From contig JACOEL010000023.1 of the NCBI GenBank assembly GCA_024998625.1, positions 1 through 64,000 of the forward strand: DNA of 64,000 nt, in the 5' to 3' direction. The notes under the pieces were generated by a model, which saw nothing but the letters and a program-made list of their open reading frames with translations, did not search any database and had not been told where the DNA came from. Below are positions 1-8,726 of the stretch, piece by piece (the stretch's first letter is position 1; the number at the start of each line of letters is the position of its first letter). A program made the position numbers and the translations under genes. Origin of the DNA: Nitrospira sp. GTDB taxonomy: Bacteria > Nitrospirota > Nitrospiria > Nitrospirales > Nitrospiraceae.

Positions 1-144
1 GAATACGCTACCCCTAGCACATCGCGAACGGAGAATAAATCAGAGATTCCCTAGAATAAGAGCGTAGATCGGATCGCATATCGCATATGGTTCGGAGGCG
101 GAATCTCCGTTCCGTCCTTGCCAGATGCTCTCCGCGATAAGCCA

Positions 145-2997
145 TTAGCTCGGCAGTATTTTCGCTAGAAACCGTCCTGTGTGAGACTGCGCGACCTTCG
201 CAACCTGCTCCGGTCGTCCTTCCGCCACGATCTGTCCGCCGGCTTCACCGCCCTCCGGTCCGAGGTCGATGACCCAATCGGCCGTCTTGATGACATCCAA
301 ATTGTGTTCGACGATGATGAGGGTATTCCCGGCGTCCACGAGTTTATGCAGCACCGTGAGCAGCTTCTTGATGTCGTCCAGGTGCAGGCCGGTGGTCGGC
401 TCATCGAGGATATAAAGCAGGTTGTGCGCGGACGGATCTTTCAGTTCGGCGGCGATCTTCAGCCGTTGTGCTTCGCCACCGGATAGCGTAGTGGCTGCCT
501 GGCCCAGCCGCAGATAGCCCAATCCAATCGAGGACAGCAGGTAGAGTTTTTCGGTCAGTTTCGGCGATCCCGAGAAAAATCCCTGCGCCTCTGTCACGGT
601 GAGGTTCAGCACATCGTGGATCGATTTGCCCCGGTACCGGATGCTCAGCACCTCCGGTCTGAAGCGCTTGCCGTCGCACTGTTCGCAGGTGGCGTAGATG
701 TCTTCGAAGAAGTACATCTCCAGCTTTTCATACCCGTTCCCTTCGCATCGCTCGCAGCGTCCGTCGGCGCTGTTGAAGGAAAAGTGCCCTGGGGTCAGGC
801 CGCGGCGCAGGGCCTCCCGCTCGGAGGCGAACAGGGTGCGGATCTCATCGAAGGCCTTCAGGTAGGTGATGGGGTTGGAGCGCGGCGTCCGGCCGATCGG
901 TTGCTGGTCGATGAGCCGCACGCCTTTCACATGTTCGAGCCCTTTGATGGCCTGAAACTTTCCCATCGGGAGCGACTCGATGCGAAAGGCGCGGGCGGCG
1001 GCACGGTACAGCGTCTTTTCGATGAGGGTGCTTTTCCCCGATCCCGAGACCCCGGTGACGCAGACCAGCATATGGAGCGGAATGCGGACCACGAGATTCT
1101 TGAGATTGTGCTCGGCCGCGCCGGCGATGCTCAGGACCTTGCCGTTGCCCGAACGTCGCATCTTCGGCAGGGGAATGTGTTGTTCCCCGCGGAGGTAACG
1201 GGCGGTGAGTGGGGCCGGATCGGCGAGGAATTGTTCCCGTGGCGCCGCGCAGACGATGTGTCCACCCTGCTCGCCCGAACCGGGTCCCATTTCGATGATG
1301 TGATCGGCAGCCTGAATCATCAATGGATCGTGCTCCACCACGACGACGGTGTTGCCATGATTGGCGAGATCGCGAAGGATACCGGCCAGAGTGTCCGTGT
1401 CCCGGGCATGCAGGCCGATCGTCGGTTCATCCAGTACGTAGAGCGTGCCCACTAAGCGCGAGCCGAGCTGGTTGGCCAGGGCAATCCGTTGTGCTTCTCC
1501 GCCGGATAAGGTTTTGGTCTGCCGTTCCAGGGTGAGGTAGCTCAACCCCACCCGGAGCAGAAAGTTCAGCTTCGCATGCAGTTGGCGAAGGATATCCTTG
1601 GCGATTTCCGCGTCGAAGGTCGGCAGAGCCAGGCGCTTGAACCAGGCGGCTGCCGCTTCAATGGTGAGTTCGCCGATCTCCACGATGTCCCGCCCCGCCA
1701 GTTTGACGAACCGGGCGGCCGGTTTCAGGCGGCTGCCGTGGCAGGTCGGACAAATGGCCGGACTGCGGTAGCGGCTGAGCAGCACCCGCACATGGAGCTT
1801 GTAGCGTTTGGTTTCCAGATAGTCGAAGTATTGCCGCACTCCTTCAACCCGATCGCTTCCTTCCCAGATCAGCTGGTGCACCTCTTCGGGGAGCTCTTGA
1901 AACGGGGCCGTCAGATCCACGCCCTGTTTCTTCATCGCCAGCAATATCTGCTTCTGCCACCAGTCCGAGCCCGGCTTGCTCCAAGGCTCGATGACGCCGT
2001 CGGCCAGCGATTTGTTGCGATCGGGGATGACCAGGTCCTTATCGTATTGCAGAATATTGCCGAAGCCTTTGCATTCCGGGCAGGCTCCGAGCGGGTGGTT
2101 GAAGGAGAACAGCAGCGGGCGCAACGGTTCGAACGTCCGCCCGCACCCCTGGCAGCGAAAATGGGTGCTGTAGGTCCGGAGCCCCTGTCCGATCACCAGG
2201 ATCTGGCAGGTGCCTTCGGCTTCCTGAAACGCGACTTCGATGGCCTCGATCAACCGGTGTCGGTTATCCGGCCTGAGGAGGAGTCGATCCAGCACGACCT
2301 GGATGCCCGATTCGCGGGTCTCCGGGAGCACGGCCTGCTCGTGCAGATCCAGCAGTTCCTCGCCGCAGCGTAGTCTGGTAAATCCTCGCTTCAGGAGTGA
2401 GTCGAGCAGCGAGCGGTCGTGGCCCGGGCCGAGATCCTTGAGAGGAAAGAGTACCATTGCCCGCGCGTCGGGGAATCGTGCCAGCAGTTCCTCGGCCACC
2501 GACCCTGGATGGTAGCCACGCGCCTCCTGTTTGCAATCCGGGCAGACCGGTTTGCCGATTTTGGCGAAGAGGAGCCGCAGCAGGTCGGCGAGTTCCGTGG
2601 CGGTGCCGACCGTCGAGCGGGCGGTGCGGACCGGATTCTTCTGCTCGATCGCGATCGCGGGGCGGATGTTGGTGATCCGATCGACATCGGGCCGGTTCAC
2701 CTTGTCGAGAAACATCCGCGCGTAGGTCGAGAGCGATTCCACATAGCGCCATTGTCCTTCGGCAAACAGCGTGTCGAAGGCCAGGGACGATTTGCCGGAT
2801 CCCGACAGGCCGGTGATGGCGGTGACCTGATCGTGGGGGATCCGCAGGGAGATGTTCTTGAGGTTATTCTGACGCGCGCCTTCGACGATCAAGTCGTTGG
2901 TGGTGCGATCTGGGGGGCTACGGTGTGCCACGGCAGCGGTTCCTTCCGGAGAAAGACCGACCATCGTAGCAAGCGCCGCAGTCGTCTGCAATGTCAC
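145..2997 (-). CDS. uvrA: Excinuclease ABC subunit A (UvrA)
   Basis: UvrA is the damage-recognition ATPase of nucleotide excision repair; it loads UvrB onto lesions in the cytoplasm. The 950-residue product has the family's usual length. It carries two ABC modules: a first Walker A at about residues 63-71 (GLSGSGKSS) and a second in the C-terminal half (GVSGSGKST), each followed by an LSGGEAQR signature and a DEPT Walker B. Cysteine pairs of the zinc modules are visible (CQGC/CPEC and CERC/CEQC). The region between the first Walker A and the first zinc module is full length, so the UvrB-binding part seems present, unlike short UvrA2 proteins. The predicted start is a GTG at 2997; its first about 35 residues are poorly conserved, so a later start is possible. 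No partner uvr gene is in the window. Confidence 0.95.
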   Translation of the reverse strand: MTLQTTAALATMVGLSPEGTAAVAHRSPPDRTTNDLIVEGARQNNLKNISLRIPHDQVTAITGLSGSGKSSLAFDTLFAEGQWRYVESLSTYARMFLDKVNRPDVDRITNIRPAIAIEQKNPVRTARSTVGTATELADLLRLLFAKIGKPVCPDCKQEARGYHPGSVAEELLARFPDARAMVLFPLKDLGPGHDRSLLDSLLKRGFTRLRCGEELLDLHEQAVLPETRESGIQVVLDRLLLRPDNRHRLIEAIEVAFQEAEGTCQILVIGQGLRTYSTHFRCQGCGRTFEPLRPLLFSFNHPLGACPECKGFGNILQYDKDLVIPDRNKSLADGVIEPWSKPGSDWWQKQILLAMKKQGVDLTAPFQELPEEVHQLIWEGSDRVEGVRQYFDYLETKRYKLHVRVLLSRYRSPAICPTCHGSRLKPAARFVKLAGRDIVEIGELTIEAAAAWFKRLALPTFDAEIAKDILRQLHAKLNFLLRVGLSYLTLERQTKTLSGGEAQRIALANQLGSRLVGTLYVLDEPTIGLHARDTDTLAGILRDLANHGNTVVVVEHDPLMIQAADHIIEMGPGSGEQGGHIVCAAPREQFLADPAPLTARYLRGEQHIPLPKMRRSGNGKVLSIAGAAEHNLKNLVVRIPLHMLVCVTGVSGSGKSTLIEKTLYRAAARAFRIESLPMGKFQAIKGLEHVKGVRLIDQQPIGRTPRSNPITYLKAFDEIRTLFASEREALRRGLTPGHFSFNSADGRCERCEGNGYEKLEMYFFEDIYATCEQCDGKRFRPEVLSIRYRGKSIHDVLNLTVTEAQGFFSGSPKLTEKLYLLSSIGLGYLRLGQAATTLSGGEAQRLKIAAELKDPSAHNLLYILDEPTTGLHLDDIKKLLTVLHKLVDAGNTLIIVEHNLDVIKTADWVIDLGPEGGEAGGQIVAEGRPEQVAKVAQSHTGRFLAKILPS

Positions 2998-3073
2998 CTG
3001 TCGGCGTCGGGGCTGAGACCTGTGTGATCCGCCCGGGCAGATTCGTATAATTTCCCCCTCACCGGAAGACTCT

Positions 3074-3783
3074 ATGGTAGATCGATCGGCCTCTCTCGCG
3101 CGGATCGGATATCAAGGCCTGTTGGTTCCGTCGATTGAGACGTTGCGTGGCTTACATCTCTCCCATGTCCTGGCCGTACCGTTCGAAAATCTGGACATCC
3201 ACCTCGGGCACCTGATCTCGTTGGATCCCTCCGTCCTGTTTCGAACGATCGTGATCAATCGGCGGGGCGGGTATTGCTTCGACTGAACGGATTGTTTGCG
3301 TTGCTGTTGGAGGAGGTTGGTTTTGTCGTTAGGCGACTGGCTGCCCGGGTGTTGTATGGGACGGAAGGCGTAAGGCCGCGGAGTCACCAGGTGCTACTGG
3401 TTCATCTGGACGGAGAGTGCTGGATTGTGGATGTCGGATTCGGAGGGCAGGCATTGCGCGAACCGTTGCCGTTGACGGTCGGCGAGGAACATCGGCAGGG
3501 TCCGGACCGGTTCAGATTCACCAGCGACGAGCGGGGAGAGTCTGTGCTGCAATGCCGCATCGAGGAGGTCTGGGCGAACCTTTATCCCTTCACGCTCGAA
3601 CCCTGGCTGCCGGTGGATTTGTACCATGCCAACCCCGCAGGGCGGAAGAGTCTCATCGATACGGTGTTCAAAGTGCGGGATCAAGATGGTACCCAAGAAC
3701 TTCGTGTAACGAGTGAATGGCAATGCAAAATGCTGCTCCAGGAACAGTTGGGATTAGTTCTCAACGATCACTTGAGCTCTTGA
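3074..3783 (+). pseudogene. Arylamine N-acetyltransferase, frameshifted and internally deleted
   Basis: Reading through two frames gives an arylamine N-acetyltransferase, an enzyme that moves acetyl from acetyl-CoA to aromatic amines through a Cys-His-Asp triad. The first frame (3074-3286) ends at the catalytic cysteine motif RRGGYCF, then hits TGA; the second frame (to 3783) resumes at once with LNGLFALL. One missing base in the codon after CF explains this. The triad residues all remain: Cys (codon 3275-3277), His in RSHQVLLV and Asp in VDVGFGG. The stretch after VDLYHAN lacks about 20 residues usually present before the GR-L segment, so there is a second lesion. The sum, about 235 residues, is shorter than the usual 260-280. 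A sequencing error could explain the frameshift but not the deletion. Confidence 0.75.
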
Positions 3784-3799
3784 TGGGTGAGGCCTGAAG

Positions 3800-3992
3800 T
3801 GGTTGTGAGTGTGCGGTCCGGTCTGCCCGCAAGCCTTCATAATCGTCGAGGAGAAGCGTCGAAAGTCGTCCAGATGCTTCGAGATGATCGTCTGGACGAT
3901 ATCGGGGTTAAGGCGAGTGTGTTCATGCAAGGCCACGTTGCGGAAGCCGACCATCCGCTGCATGCGTTGTTCAGCAGCACGTCATCGGCCAT
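3800..3992 (-). pseudogene. HepT-family toxin remnant with internal deletion
   Basis: HepT (DUF86) is the HEPN ribonuclease toxin paired with the MntA nucleotidyltransferase antitoxin. An ATG at 3992, overlapping the end of the MntA remnant, opens with MADDVLLNN, a typical HepT N-terminus. About ten codons on, the reading frame is lost, and the C-terminal part continues in another frame from the ATG at 3963 (MQRMVGFRNVALHE). That piece holds the HEPN R-x4-H motif (RNVALH) and the usual ending IISKHLDDF. Roughly 65 central codons are missing. The 3' limit is approximate because the open frame runs on into sequence antisense to the neighbouring pseudogene. Confidence 0.65.
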
Positions 3993-4272
3993 AGATCAGC
4001 CCGCGCTTCTTGATGTCCTTGAGTAGCTCCCGCCGTTCTTCGTTGAGCCTCGCATAGTCGGAGTATGCATACATCTCGAATTCAGCGCGGGCCTGATTGT
4101 CGTAACTTTTGAGGCATCGGCCGGTGCTAATAATCTGCGCGCGCATGGCCGTCGTCGTGCTCCTCAGATCCAGGAGGTCCACGTTACGGCCCACTTGTAT
4201 GGTGAGTTCCTGCGCCAAGTGAAAGAGCCGTTCAACGCCTGGAAAAATGTCGAAGTAGACCGCTGCGCTCAA
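3982..4272 (-). pseudogene. MntA-like nucleotidyltransferase antitoxin, N-terminally truncated
   Basis: The 96 residues match the C-terminal two thirds of MNT-domain proteins: GRNVDLLDLRS, a stretch with AQIISTGR, and the conserved ending YARLNEERRELL followed by RGLIYGR. Intact MntA antitoxins carry GSxARG and a DxD metal site upstream and AMPylate HepT. Here the frame opens only at a TTG (4272), just before VYFD, where the DxD strand should be; a TGA lies about 12 codons further upstream and no GSxARG motif is found. The gene was therefore cut, with the intact RelE/Phd pair now occupying the adjacent DNA. It ends overlapping the start of the HepT remnant, the arrangement of intact pairs. 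Confidence 0.65.
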
Positions 4273-4351
4273 GGATGTGTTGCCGCGCCAGCAGCTTCAC
4301 GGCCATGGGGAAGCGAGGATCTGAAGCAGCATCTGTCTTAAGAGGAGCCGC

Positions 4352-4606
4352 CTAGCGATAGATATCCTTGCGATGTTCAATTGCCAGGATATCCAACCAC
4401 TCGCTGCCGGTCTTCCGGTAAAGGATTCGGTAGGGCCAGACCCGGTAGGACCAGACCTTATCTTTCTGAAATTTCCCTTTGAGCGGTTTGCCTTCGAGGG
4501 GATGGTCTGCGAGGTGGCGGATGGCGTCCTTGATTTTGTCGCGGGTTCCGGCGTCGAAGGAGGCCACATCCTTGATTGCCTGTGGGGTGAGCCTCGCCTG
4601 TCTCAC
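4352..4606 (-). CDS. RelE/ParE-family toxin
   Basis: This 84-residue protein has the RelE/ParE fold pattern: N-terminal ARLTPQAIKDVASF, a basic middle (GKPLKGKFQKDKVWSYR) and a final pair of strands with WPYRILYRK and LAIEHRKDIYR. RelE-family toxins are usually ribosome-dependent mRNA interferases that block translation until bound by the antitoxin. The basic residues and the C-terminal histidine-arginine segment (EHRKDIYR) are typical of RelE rather than ParE, but I cannot assign the target. Its ATG overlaps the end of the antitoxin gene by four bases, so translation should be coupled. It appears intact. Confidence 0.85.
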   Translation of the reverse strand: MRQARLTPQAIKDVASFDAGTRDKIKDAIRHLADHPLEGKPLKGKFQKDKVWSYRVWPYRILYRKTGSEWLDILAIEHRKDIYR

Positions 4607-4869
4607 TGCTTTTCGTTGAACACGTCCTTGAACGACCGAAGTTTCCCTGCCTTCGCTTCTTTCAGCCCTTGCTCAAGAGCTTTGACCGCTTTGGGATTTG
4701 AGAGCAGCTCCAATGTTTCAACCCAGCTTTCAAATTCTTCCGCCCCCATGACCACCGCTTTAGGAGTTCCATTTTTTGTCACGATTACCCGCTCGGACAA
4801 ACGATCGGCATTGTCCACCAGGGAGGAGAATCTGGACCGGGCCTGCTTGAGCGACATGATTCTTGTCAT
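4603..4869 (-). CDS. Phd/YefM-family antitoxin
   Basis: The product begins MTRIMSLKQARSRFSSLVD and contains VIVTKNGTPKAVVMGAEEFE, the standard N-terminal DNA-binding fold of Phd/YefM antitoxins. The C-terminal half (LEQGLKEAKAGKLRSFKDVF) is the flexible toxin-binding arm. Upstream in-frame ATGs at 4899 and 4875 exist, but a GAGGT lies seven bases before the ATG at 4869, which I prefer (88 residues). The toxin follows with a four-base overlap. A sigma-70-like promoter with palindromic operator sits directly upstream, which fits autoregulation by the antitoxin-toxin complex. Confidence 0.85.
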   Translation of the reverse strand: MTRIMSLKQARSRFSSLVDNADRLSERVIVTKNGTPKAVVMGAEEFESWVETLELLSNPKAVKALEQGLKEAKAGKLRSFKDVFNEKQ

Positions 4870-4890
4870 CGTCATACCTCGTTGATGTGA

Positions 4891-4919
4891 AGTGTACACA
4901 ATTGTGTCTCGTCGGACAA
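4891..4919 (-). promoter_or_regulatory. Promoter and YefM-type operator of the antitoxin-toxin operon
   Basis: On the minus strand, TTGTCC (4919-4914) and TACACT (4896-4891) are separated by 17 bases, a good sigma-70-like pair. Two palindromes overlap it: a perfect 12-bp ACACAATTGTGT at 4896-4907 in the spacer, and GTGTACAC at 4892-4899 over the -10 box. The second contains TGTACA, the known core of YefM-YoeB operators in E. coli. The first antitoxin codon lies about 22 bases downstream of the -10 box. Confidence 0.6.
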
Positions 4920-4929
4920 GGTATAAGCC

Positions 4930-5268
4930 CTACCGCGACAGCAATTTCACCAGACCCACGCAACCCATATAGAGGATCAGTGAGCCCACCATGGAGAGCC
5001 AGAAGCCGACGCGTTCGACTCCGTAAATCATGCAGCCGACGTAGACGAGCCAGGGCGGCACGAACCAGAGCAGATTCTTGGCATAGGTGACGAGGTGTTC
5101 GCTGCCGCCGTTGAGATAGATGAGGATGAACGTCGCGCCGGTCATCGCGGGAAAGGTGCTGGCGAAGGCGGCGAGAAACGACCGGCCTTGTGATCCCAGA
5201 TAGGTTGAGATGCTGACAATGGTGCCGCCCAACAAGAAGTACAATCCGTACTTCGCCCAGTCGCCCAT
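4930..5268 (-). CDS. Small DUF3147-like inner-membrane protein
   Basis: A 112-residue very hydrophobic protein with about four predicted membrane segments (around residues 7-25, 38-52, 66-84 and 90-109) and few charged residues. The pattern resembles DUF3147/GlpM-type membrane proteins, whose function is unknown; the family assignment is tentative. The ATG at 5268 is preceded by AAGGAGG, and this ribosome-binding site overlaps the stop codon of the upstream hydrolase gene (12-base gap), so the two are probably one operon. Confidence 0.7.
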   Translation of the reverse strand: MGDWAKYGLYFLLGGTIVSISTYLGSQGRSFLAAFASTFPAMTGATFILIYLNGGSEHLVTYAKNLLWFVPPWLVYVGCMIYGVERVGFWLSMVGSLILYMGCVGLVKLLSR

Positions 5269-5280
5269 CCGTAGCCTCCT

Positions 5281-6300
5281 TCAGCTGCCTCGAAATGCCT
5301 GTTGCGCTTCCGCCTCGATCCGGTGGCCTAGTCCCGTGTAACGCGGGGAGAAATGGAACACGACCAACTCGCGGGCGCCGGCTTTCTTCGCCATGATTCC
5401 GGCCTGGCGTGCGGTGAGATGATAGCGAGTCCCGGCTTTCTCCGCGTCTTGGTCCAGATAGGGAGCCTCACAGTAAAAGATGTCGGCGCCTTGCGCAAGT
5501 TCGATGATCTTGGCTTCGTTCTCCTCGTCGTATCTGGCATCCACCACGTAGGCGAGTTTCTGGCCGCGGCTGATGGTGATGAATCGGTCGCGTACGTCAC
5601 CTAGCACGAACTCGCGCTCCTCCTTGTGATGTTCATGGTAGAGCGTGGCGTGAAACCGAAAGTCGTCGGGCTTGCCCTGCCAGAGGTACTGCTTCACTTC
5701 CTTCAGCCAATAGCCCACGGGGAGTCCGGCTTCGTGTAGCCGCTCCTTATTGACGTTCACGTGAAACTGTTCCTGCAGCGAATAGGCCAGGGACGGAATG
5801 CGGTGATTGAGCGCGACTGCTTCGACGGTGAACATGGGATCGTCGAGCACGGAAAACCGATGGCCGGCTTGGCGACTGATGGGGAATACCTCTGGTGCGT
5901 CGTGGCGCTGAAATCCGTCGGTTGCCAGGAAGGTGGCGCGCTGGATTGTCTGCTCGTGGAATTCCTGCACGGTGATGGTGAGGGGATAGCCGTCCACAAG
6001 GTTCCAGGTGTAGCCATGAAGTTTTCCTTGAACATTGGCGATGAGGCTGGGTGGCCCATAGAGGTGGAGTGTTTTCCCGCGTCCGAGGGCCACGCGGAGC
6101 AAGGCATCGAACCCGATGAAGTGGTCCATGTGTGTGTGCGAGATGAAGATGTCGCCGGCGCGTAAGAGGCGGGTGGGGCCCAAGGCATCGTTGTGGCCCA
6201 GATCGAAGAGGAGCGCACGCTTGGACCAGCGCACTTCCACGAACAGGCCTGGATCGCCGAAGACATCATTGACGAGGTAGCTTGAGAAGGACGGGTTCAT
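5281..6300 (-). CDS. RNase Z-like metallo-beta-lactamase-fold hydrolase
   Basis: The 339-residue product has the zinc site HTHMDH at residues 55-60 (H-x-H-x-D-H), a later Asp in YVVDARYDEEN and the C-terminal FHFSPRYTG, the box typical of RNase Z and related tRNA 3'-end processing enzymes. RNase Z endonucleolytically removes tRNA 3' trailers. The long insert with HATLYHEHHKEER is unlike the exosite of short bacterial RNase Z, so a related phosphodiesterase role is possible. It is followed closely by a small membrane protein gene. Confidence 0.75.
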   Translation of the reverse strand: MNPSFSSYLVNDVFGDPGLFVEVRWSKRALLFDLGHNDALGPTRLLRAGDIFISHTHMDHFIGFDALLRVALGRGKTLHLYGPPSLIANVQGKLHGYTWNLVDGYPLTITVQEFHEQTIQRATFLATDGFQRHDAPEVFPISRQAGHRFSVLDDPMFTVEAVALNHRIPSLAYSLQEQFHVNVNKERLHEAGLPVGYWLKEVKQYLWQGKPDDFRFHATLYHEHHKEEREFVLGDVRDRFITISRGQKLAYVVDARYDEENEAKIIELAQGADIFYCEAPYLDQDAEKAGTRYHLTARQAGIMAKKAGARELVVFHFSPRYTGLGHRIEAEAQQAFRGS

Positions 6301-6397
6301 AGTTTGGTGAACGCTGAATCACTCTATCAGGAGCGGTGAATCCATCCTGAGTGCAACCTCTACTTTAAGGTCATCCGAATGCCGGAGAAGGGCAATA

Positions 6398-7081
6398 TCA
6401 GGTCAGTATCGCTCGCATGACACTGTATAGAACGATGACTTCGACGGTGTGCGCCACGATCGGCGCGTAGAGGTTTCTGAGCATGACCCATAGGACACCC
6501 CACACCACGCCGTCCCAGACGGCAATCCAATGCAGGTGTTGAAAGGTTGCCACCAGGAAGGGATCGAACGCAAACAGCAGGGCACTCACCGACACGGCGA
6601 TCGGAACCGGGATCCCCAGGGCGAGGAGCCGCCCCAGGAGAAAGCCGCGGAAGTTCAACTCGACCATGGTGGCGATGAACAGGATGAACCAGGGCACCAT
6701 GATCAGCAGGGGAATCCTGGCGTGCGGGGTATCGGCGAGAAATCGGTAGTCTCCCCAAAGAATTGGAACGAGGTAGAGAATGGTAAGTACGTTGATTAGT
6801 CCGAGCGTCAGTCCGATGAGCAGGCCCCAACGGAGGCCCTGCAGGACAAGCGGGCGAGCAAGCCCGATTCGACGGGCGACGGATCCATTGATCCTGCTCC
6901 AGGCGATGAAGGCGGCATAGGCGCAGGCTTGGGGCAGAAACTGAAAGAGGCTGTGTTGTTGGAGCGTGGTCGGTGAGCTGTAAAACAGGATGGTGGCGGT
7001 GAGGGGGAGCAGCACGAGGGCTGCTCCCCGTTCGCCGGCCTGAGTCGCATGGGTCGAGGACGCGTCGTCAGGCTTGATCAT
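6398..7081 (-). CDS. CPBP-like intramembrane protein with degenerate motifs
   Basis: A 227-residue polytopic membrane protein with about seven to eight hydrophobic segments. The C-terminal half resembles the CPBP (Abi/Rce1-like) family: ELNFRGFLLGR in place of EExxxR, and APIVAHTVEVI in place of the final histidine-asparagine motif. The second motif (usually FxxxH) reads FAFDPF and lacks histidine, so protease activity is doubtful. An upstream in-frame ATG at 7117 would overlap the preceding channel gene; I prefer the ATG at 7081, seven bases after that gene's stop. No clear ribosome-binding site is seen, which suggests translational coupling. Confidence 0.6.
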   Translation of the reverse strand: MIKPDDASSTHATQAGERGAALVLLPLTATILFYSSPTTLQQHSLFQFLPQACAYAAFIAWSRINGSVARRIGLARPLVLQGLRWGLLIGLTLGLINVLTILYLVPILWGDYRFLADTPHARIPLLIMVPWFILFIATMVELNFRGFLLGRLLALGIPVPIAVSVSALLFAFDPFLVATFQHLHWIAVWDGVVWGVLWVMLRNLYAPIVAHTVEVIVLYSVMRAILT

Positions 7082-7088
7082 GGACAGG

Positions 7089-8639
7089 TTAGTCGAGCCG
7101 CAGACTGTATCGCTCAAGGGTGGTGGCTTTGTTACGAGCCAGATTCGACAGCGACTTGTTGTAATCCAGCACCGCTCGAAGCTCGTTGCCCTGGGCGGTG
7201 GCCAGGTCGCGCTGAAAGTCCAGTACGAAGCGTGTCGTGCTGAGGCCGACCTTTAACCGTTCCTGTTCGGCCTGTAGTTGTTTCTCGGCCATGATACGGG
7301 CCGACCGGGTGGTTTCGATGCGCTTGAAATCGGTGTGGACGCGTCGGACCGCTTCCCGAACGCCGACGATCACCTGCTGACGGACGCTCTGGAGCGACGA
7401 CTGGGCGTTGCGGGATTCCAATTGCCGCTTGTTGTAGGTGCTGTACGCCGATCGGTTGCCGATGGGGTAACTCAGGACGAGGCCCGCGCCGTAGTTGTAG
7501 AAGTCACCGCCGAAATTCCGCCTCGTGGCGTCGCCGTAGTCTGCGCCGAGCCCCGACAGTCCCATCGTTCCCTGAACGGACAGGGTCGGGAGGAGTTGGT
7601 TCTTGGCGAACTTCACATTCAGGTCGCTGCTCTCCACATTCTTTCCTGCTTGTAACACCTCGGGTCGGCGTTCCATGGCGATGTCGATGGCTTCCTGCAG
7701 GCTGATTGCTTCCAGTGAGGTGACAGGTGGATCGGTCGGAATGAGGCGCAAGTCCTGCCGGAGTTCCTCCTCGGCGGGGTTCAAGAGGCGGCGTAACTGG
7801 TCCTCCTGATCGCGAATCGATTTTTCCGCGACGAGGATCTGTTCGACTCGCGAGGCGACGGCGGCTTCGGCTTGCAGCACATCGACGATCGACATGACCC
7901 CGGCCTTGGCCTTGGCGCGGTTGCTGGCCAGCAGTTCTTCCGCCGCCTTAAGCGCGGCCTGCGCGACTTTGAGATTCTCATTCGCGAACACCATCTCCCA
8001 AAATGTCTGTTCGACACTGGCGATGACGGTGAGCACACGGTCGAGAAAAACATGTTGTTCGACCGTGGCATTGTTCTGCGCGATCGAGATGAACGTCTTG
8101 TTGATGTCGGTTCCGAAGTTCTTCAACAACGGTTGGGTGACCGTCAAGGCGAGCCCGCCGGTCCAGGCCGGGTTGAAGAGGAAGGTGTTGGGGCCGCTCA
8201 CGTAGCTGCGTTGGGGACTGTAGTTCAAATCGTAGTTGGCGCCTGTCGGCAGATTTTGCGTGATGTCGGCGGTGAGCGAGTGGGAGTTCTGGTCGAATTT
8301 GGTGATCTCCTGCAGGTTTGCCCCGGTGAATCCCAGGATCGGCCGGTTGAGCGGCGAGACCTGACGGTTGTATTGCCCGTTCAAACTGACGGTCGGATCG
8401 AACTTCGCCTGCTCGATCACGATGTCGGCCAGGCGACTCTCTCTCGTTTGGCGACCGATACTGATATCGAGATTGTTCTGCAAGGCTTTCAGGACGGCGT
8501 CGGCGAGCGACATGGCCTCCCGGCGTTCCGTCGGGACCGGCTTGTTCACTTCCAGTCCGAAGGAATCGGGTGCCGTCCAGAGGAGGAGCGCCGCTGCGCT
8601 CCCGATGAAAAGGCACCCCCGGAGGATTGAATTCGTCAT
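7089..8639 (-). CDS. TolC-family outer-membrane efflux protein
   Basis: TolC-type proteins form trimeric channels that let efflux pumps and type I secretion systems cross the outer membrane. The 516-residue product has a signal peptide (hydrophobic run ending in a cleavage site near SFGLEV) and two repeated halves rich in coiled-coil helices, such as LKVAQAALKAAEELLASN in the first and the R-S-A-R-I-M-A-E-K-Q-L helix in the second. The open frame extends upstream to 9056, but that part is low-complexity basic sequence; the ATG at 8639 follows AGGAG and starts the signal peptide. No membrane fusion protein or pump gene is adjacent, so the partner must be elsewhere. Confidence 0.88.
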   Translation of the reverse strand: MTNSILRGCLFIGSAAALLLWTAPDSFGLEVNKPVPTERREAMSLADAVLKALQNNLDISIGRQTRESRLADIVIEQAKFDPTVSLNGQYNRQVSPLNRPILGFTGANLQEITKFDQNSHSLTADITQNLPTGANYDLNYSPQRSYVSGPNTFLFNPAWTGGLALTVTQPLLKNFGTDINKTFISIAQNNATVEQHVFLDRVLTVIASVEQTFWEMVFANENLKVAQAALKAAEELLASNRAKAKAGVMSIVDVLQAEAAVASRVEQILVAEKSIRDQEDQLRRLLNPAEEELRQDLRLIPTDPPVTSLEAISLQEAIDIAMERRPEVLQAGKNVESSDLNVKFAKNQLLPTLSVQGTMGLSGLGADYGDATRRNFGGDFYNYGAGLVLSYPIGNRSAYSTYNKRQLESRNAQSSLQSVRQQVIVGVREAVRRVHTDFKRIETTRSARIMAEKQLQAEQERLKVGLSTTRFVLDFQRDLATAQGNELRAVLDYNKSLSNLARNKATTLERYSLRLD

Positions 8640-8726
8640 AACAAACTCCTTGATGCGAGGTCTGCGTTGGGCCATACTGAATTCGAAATGATGCTGGCGT
8701 GGTACCATAAACAGAAGTCGGTGTCC

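Noticed and set aside
616-1455. 279-codon plus-strand frame
   Set aside because: Antisense to uvrA, which has full family motifs.
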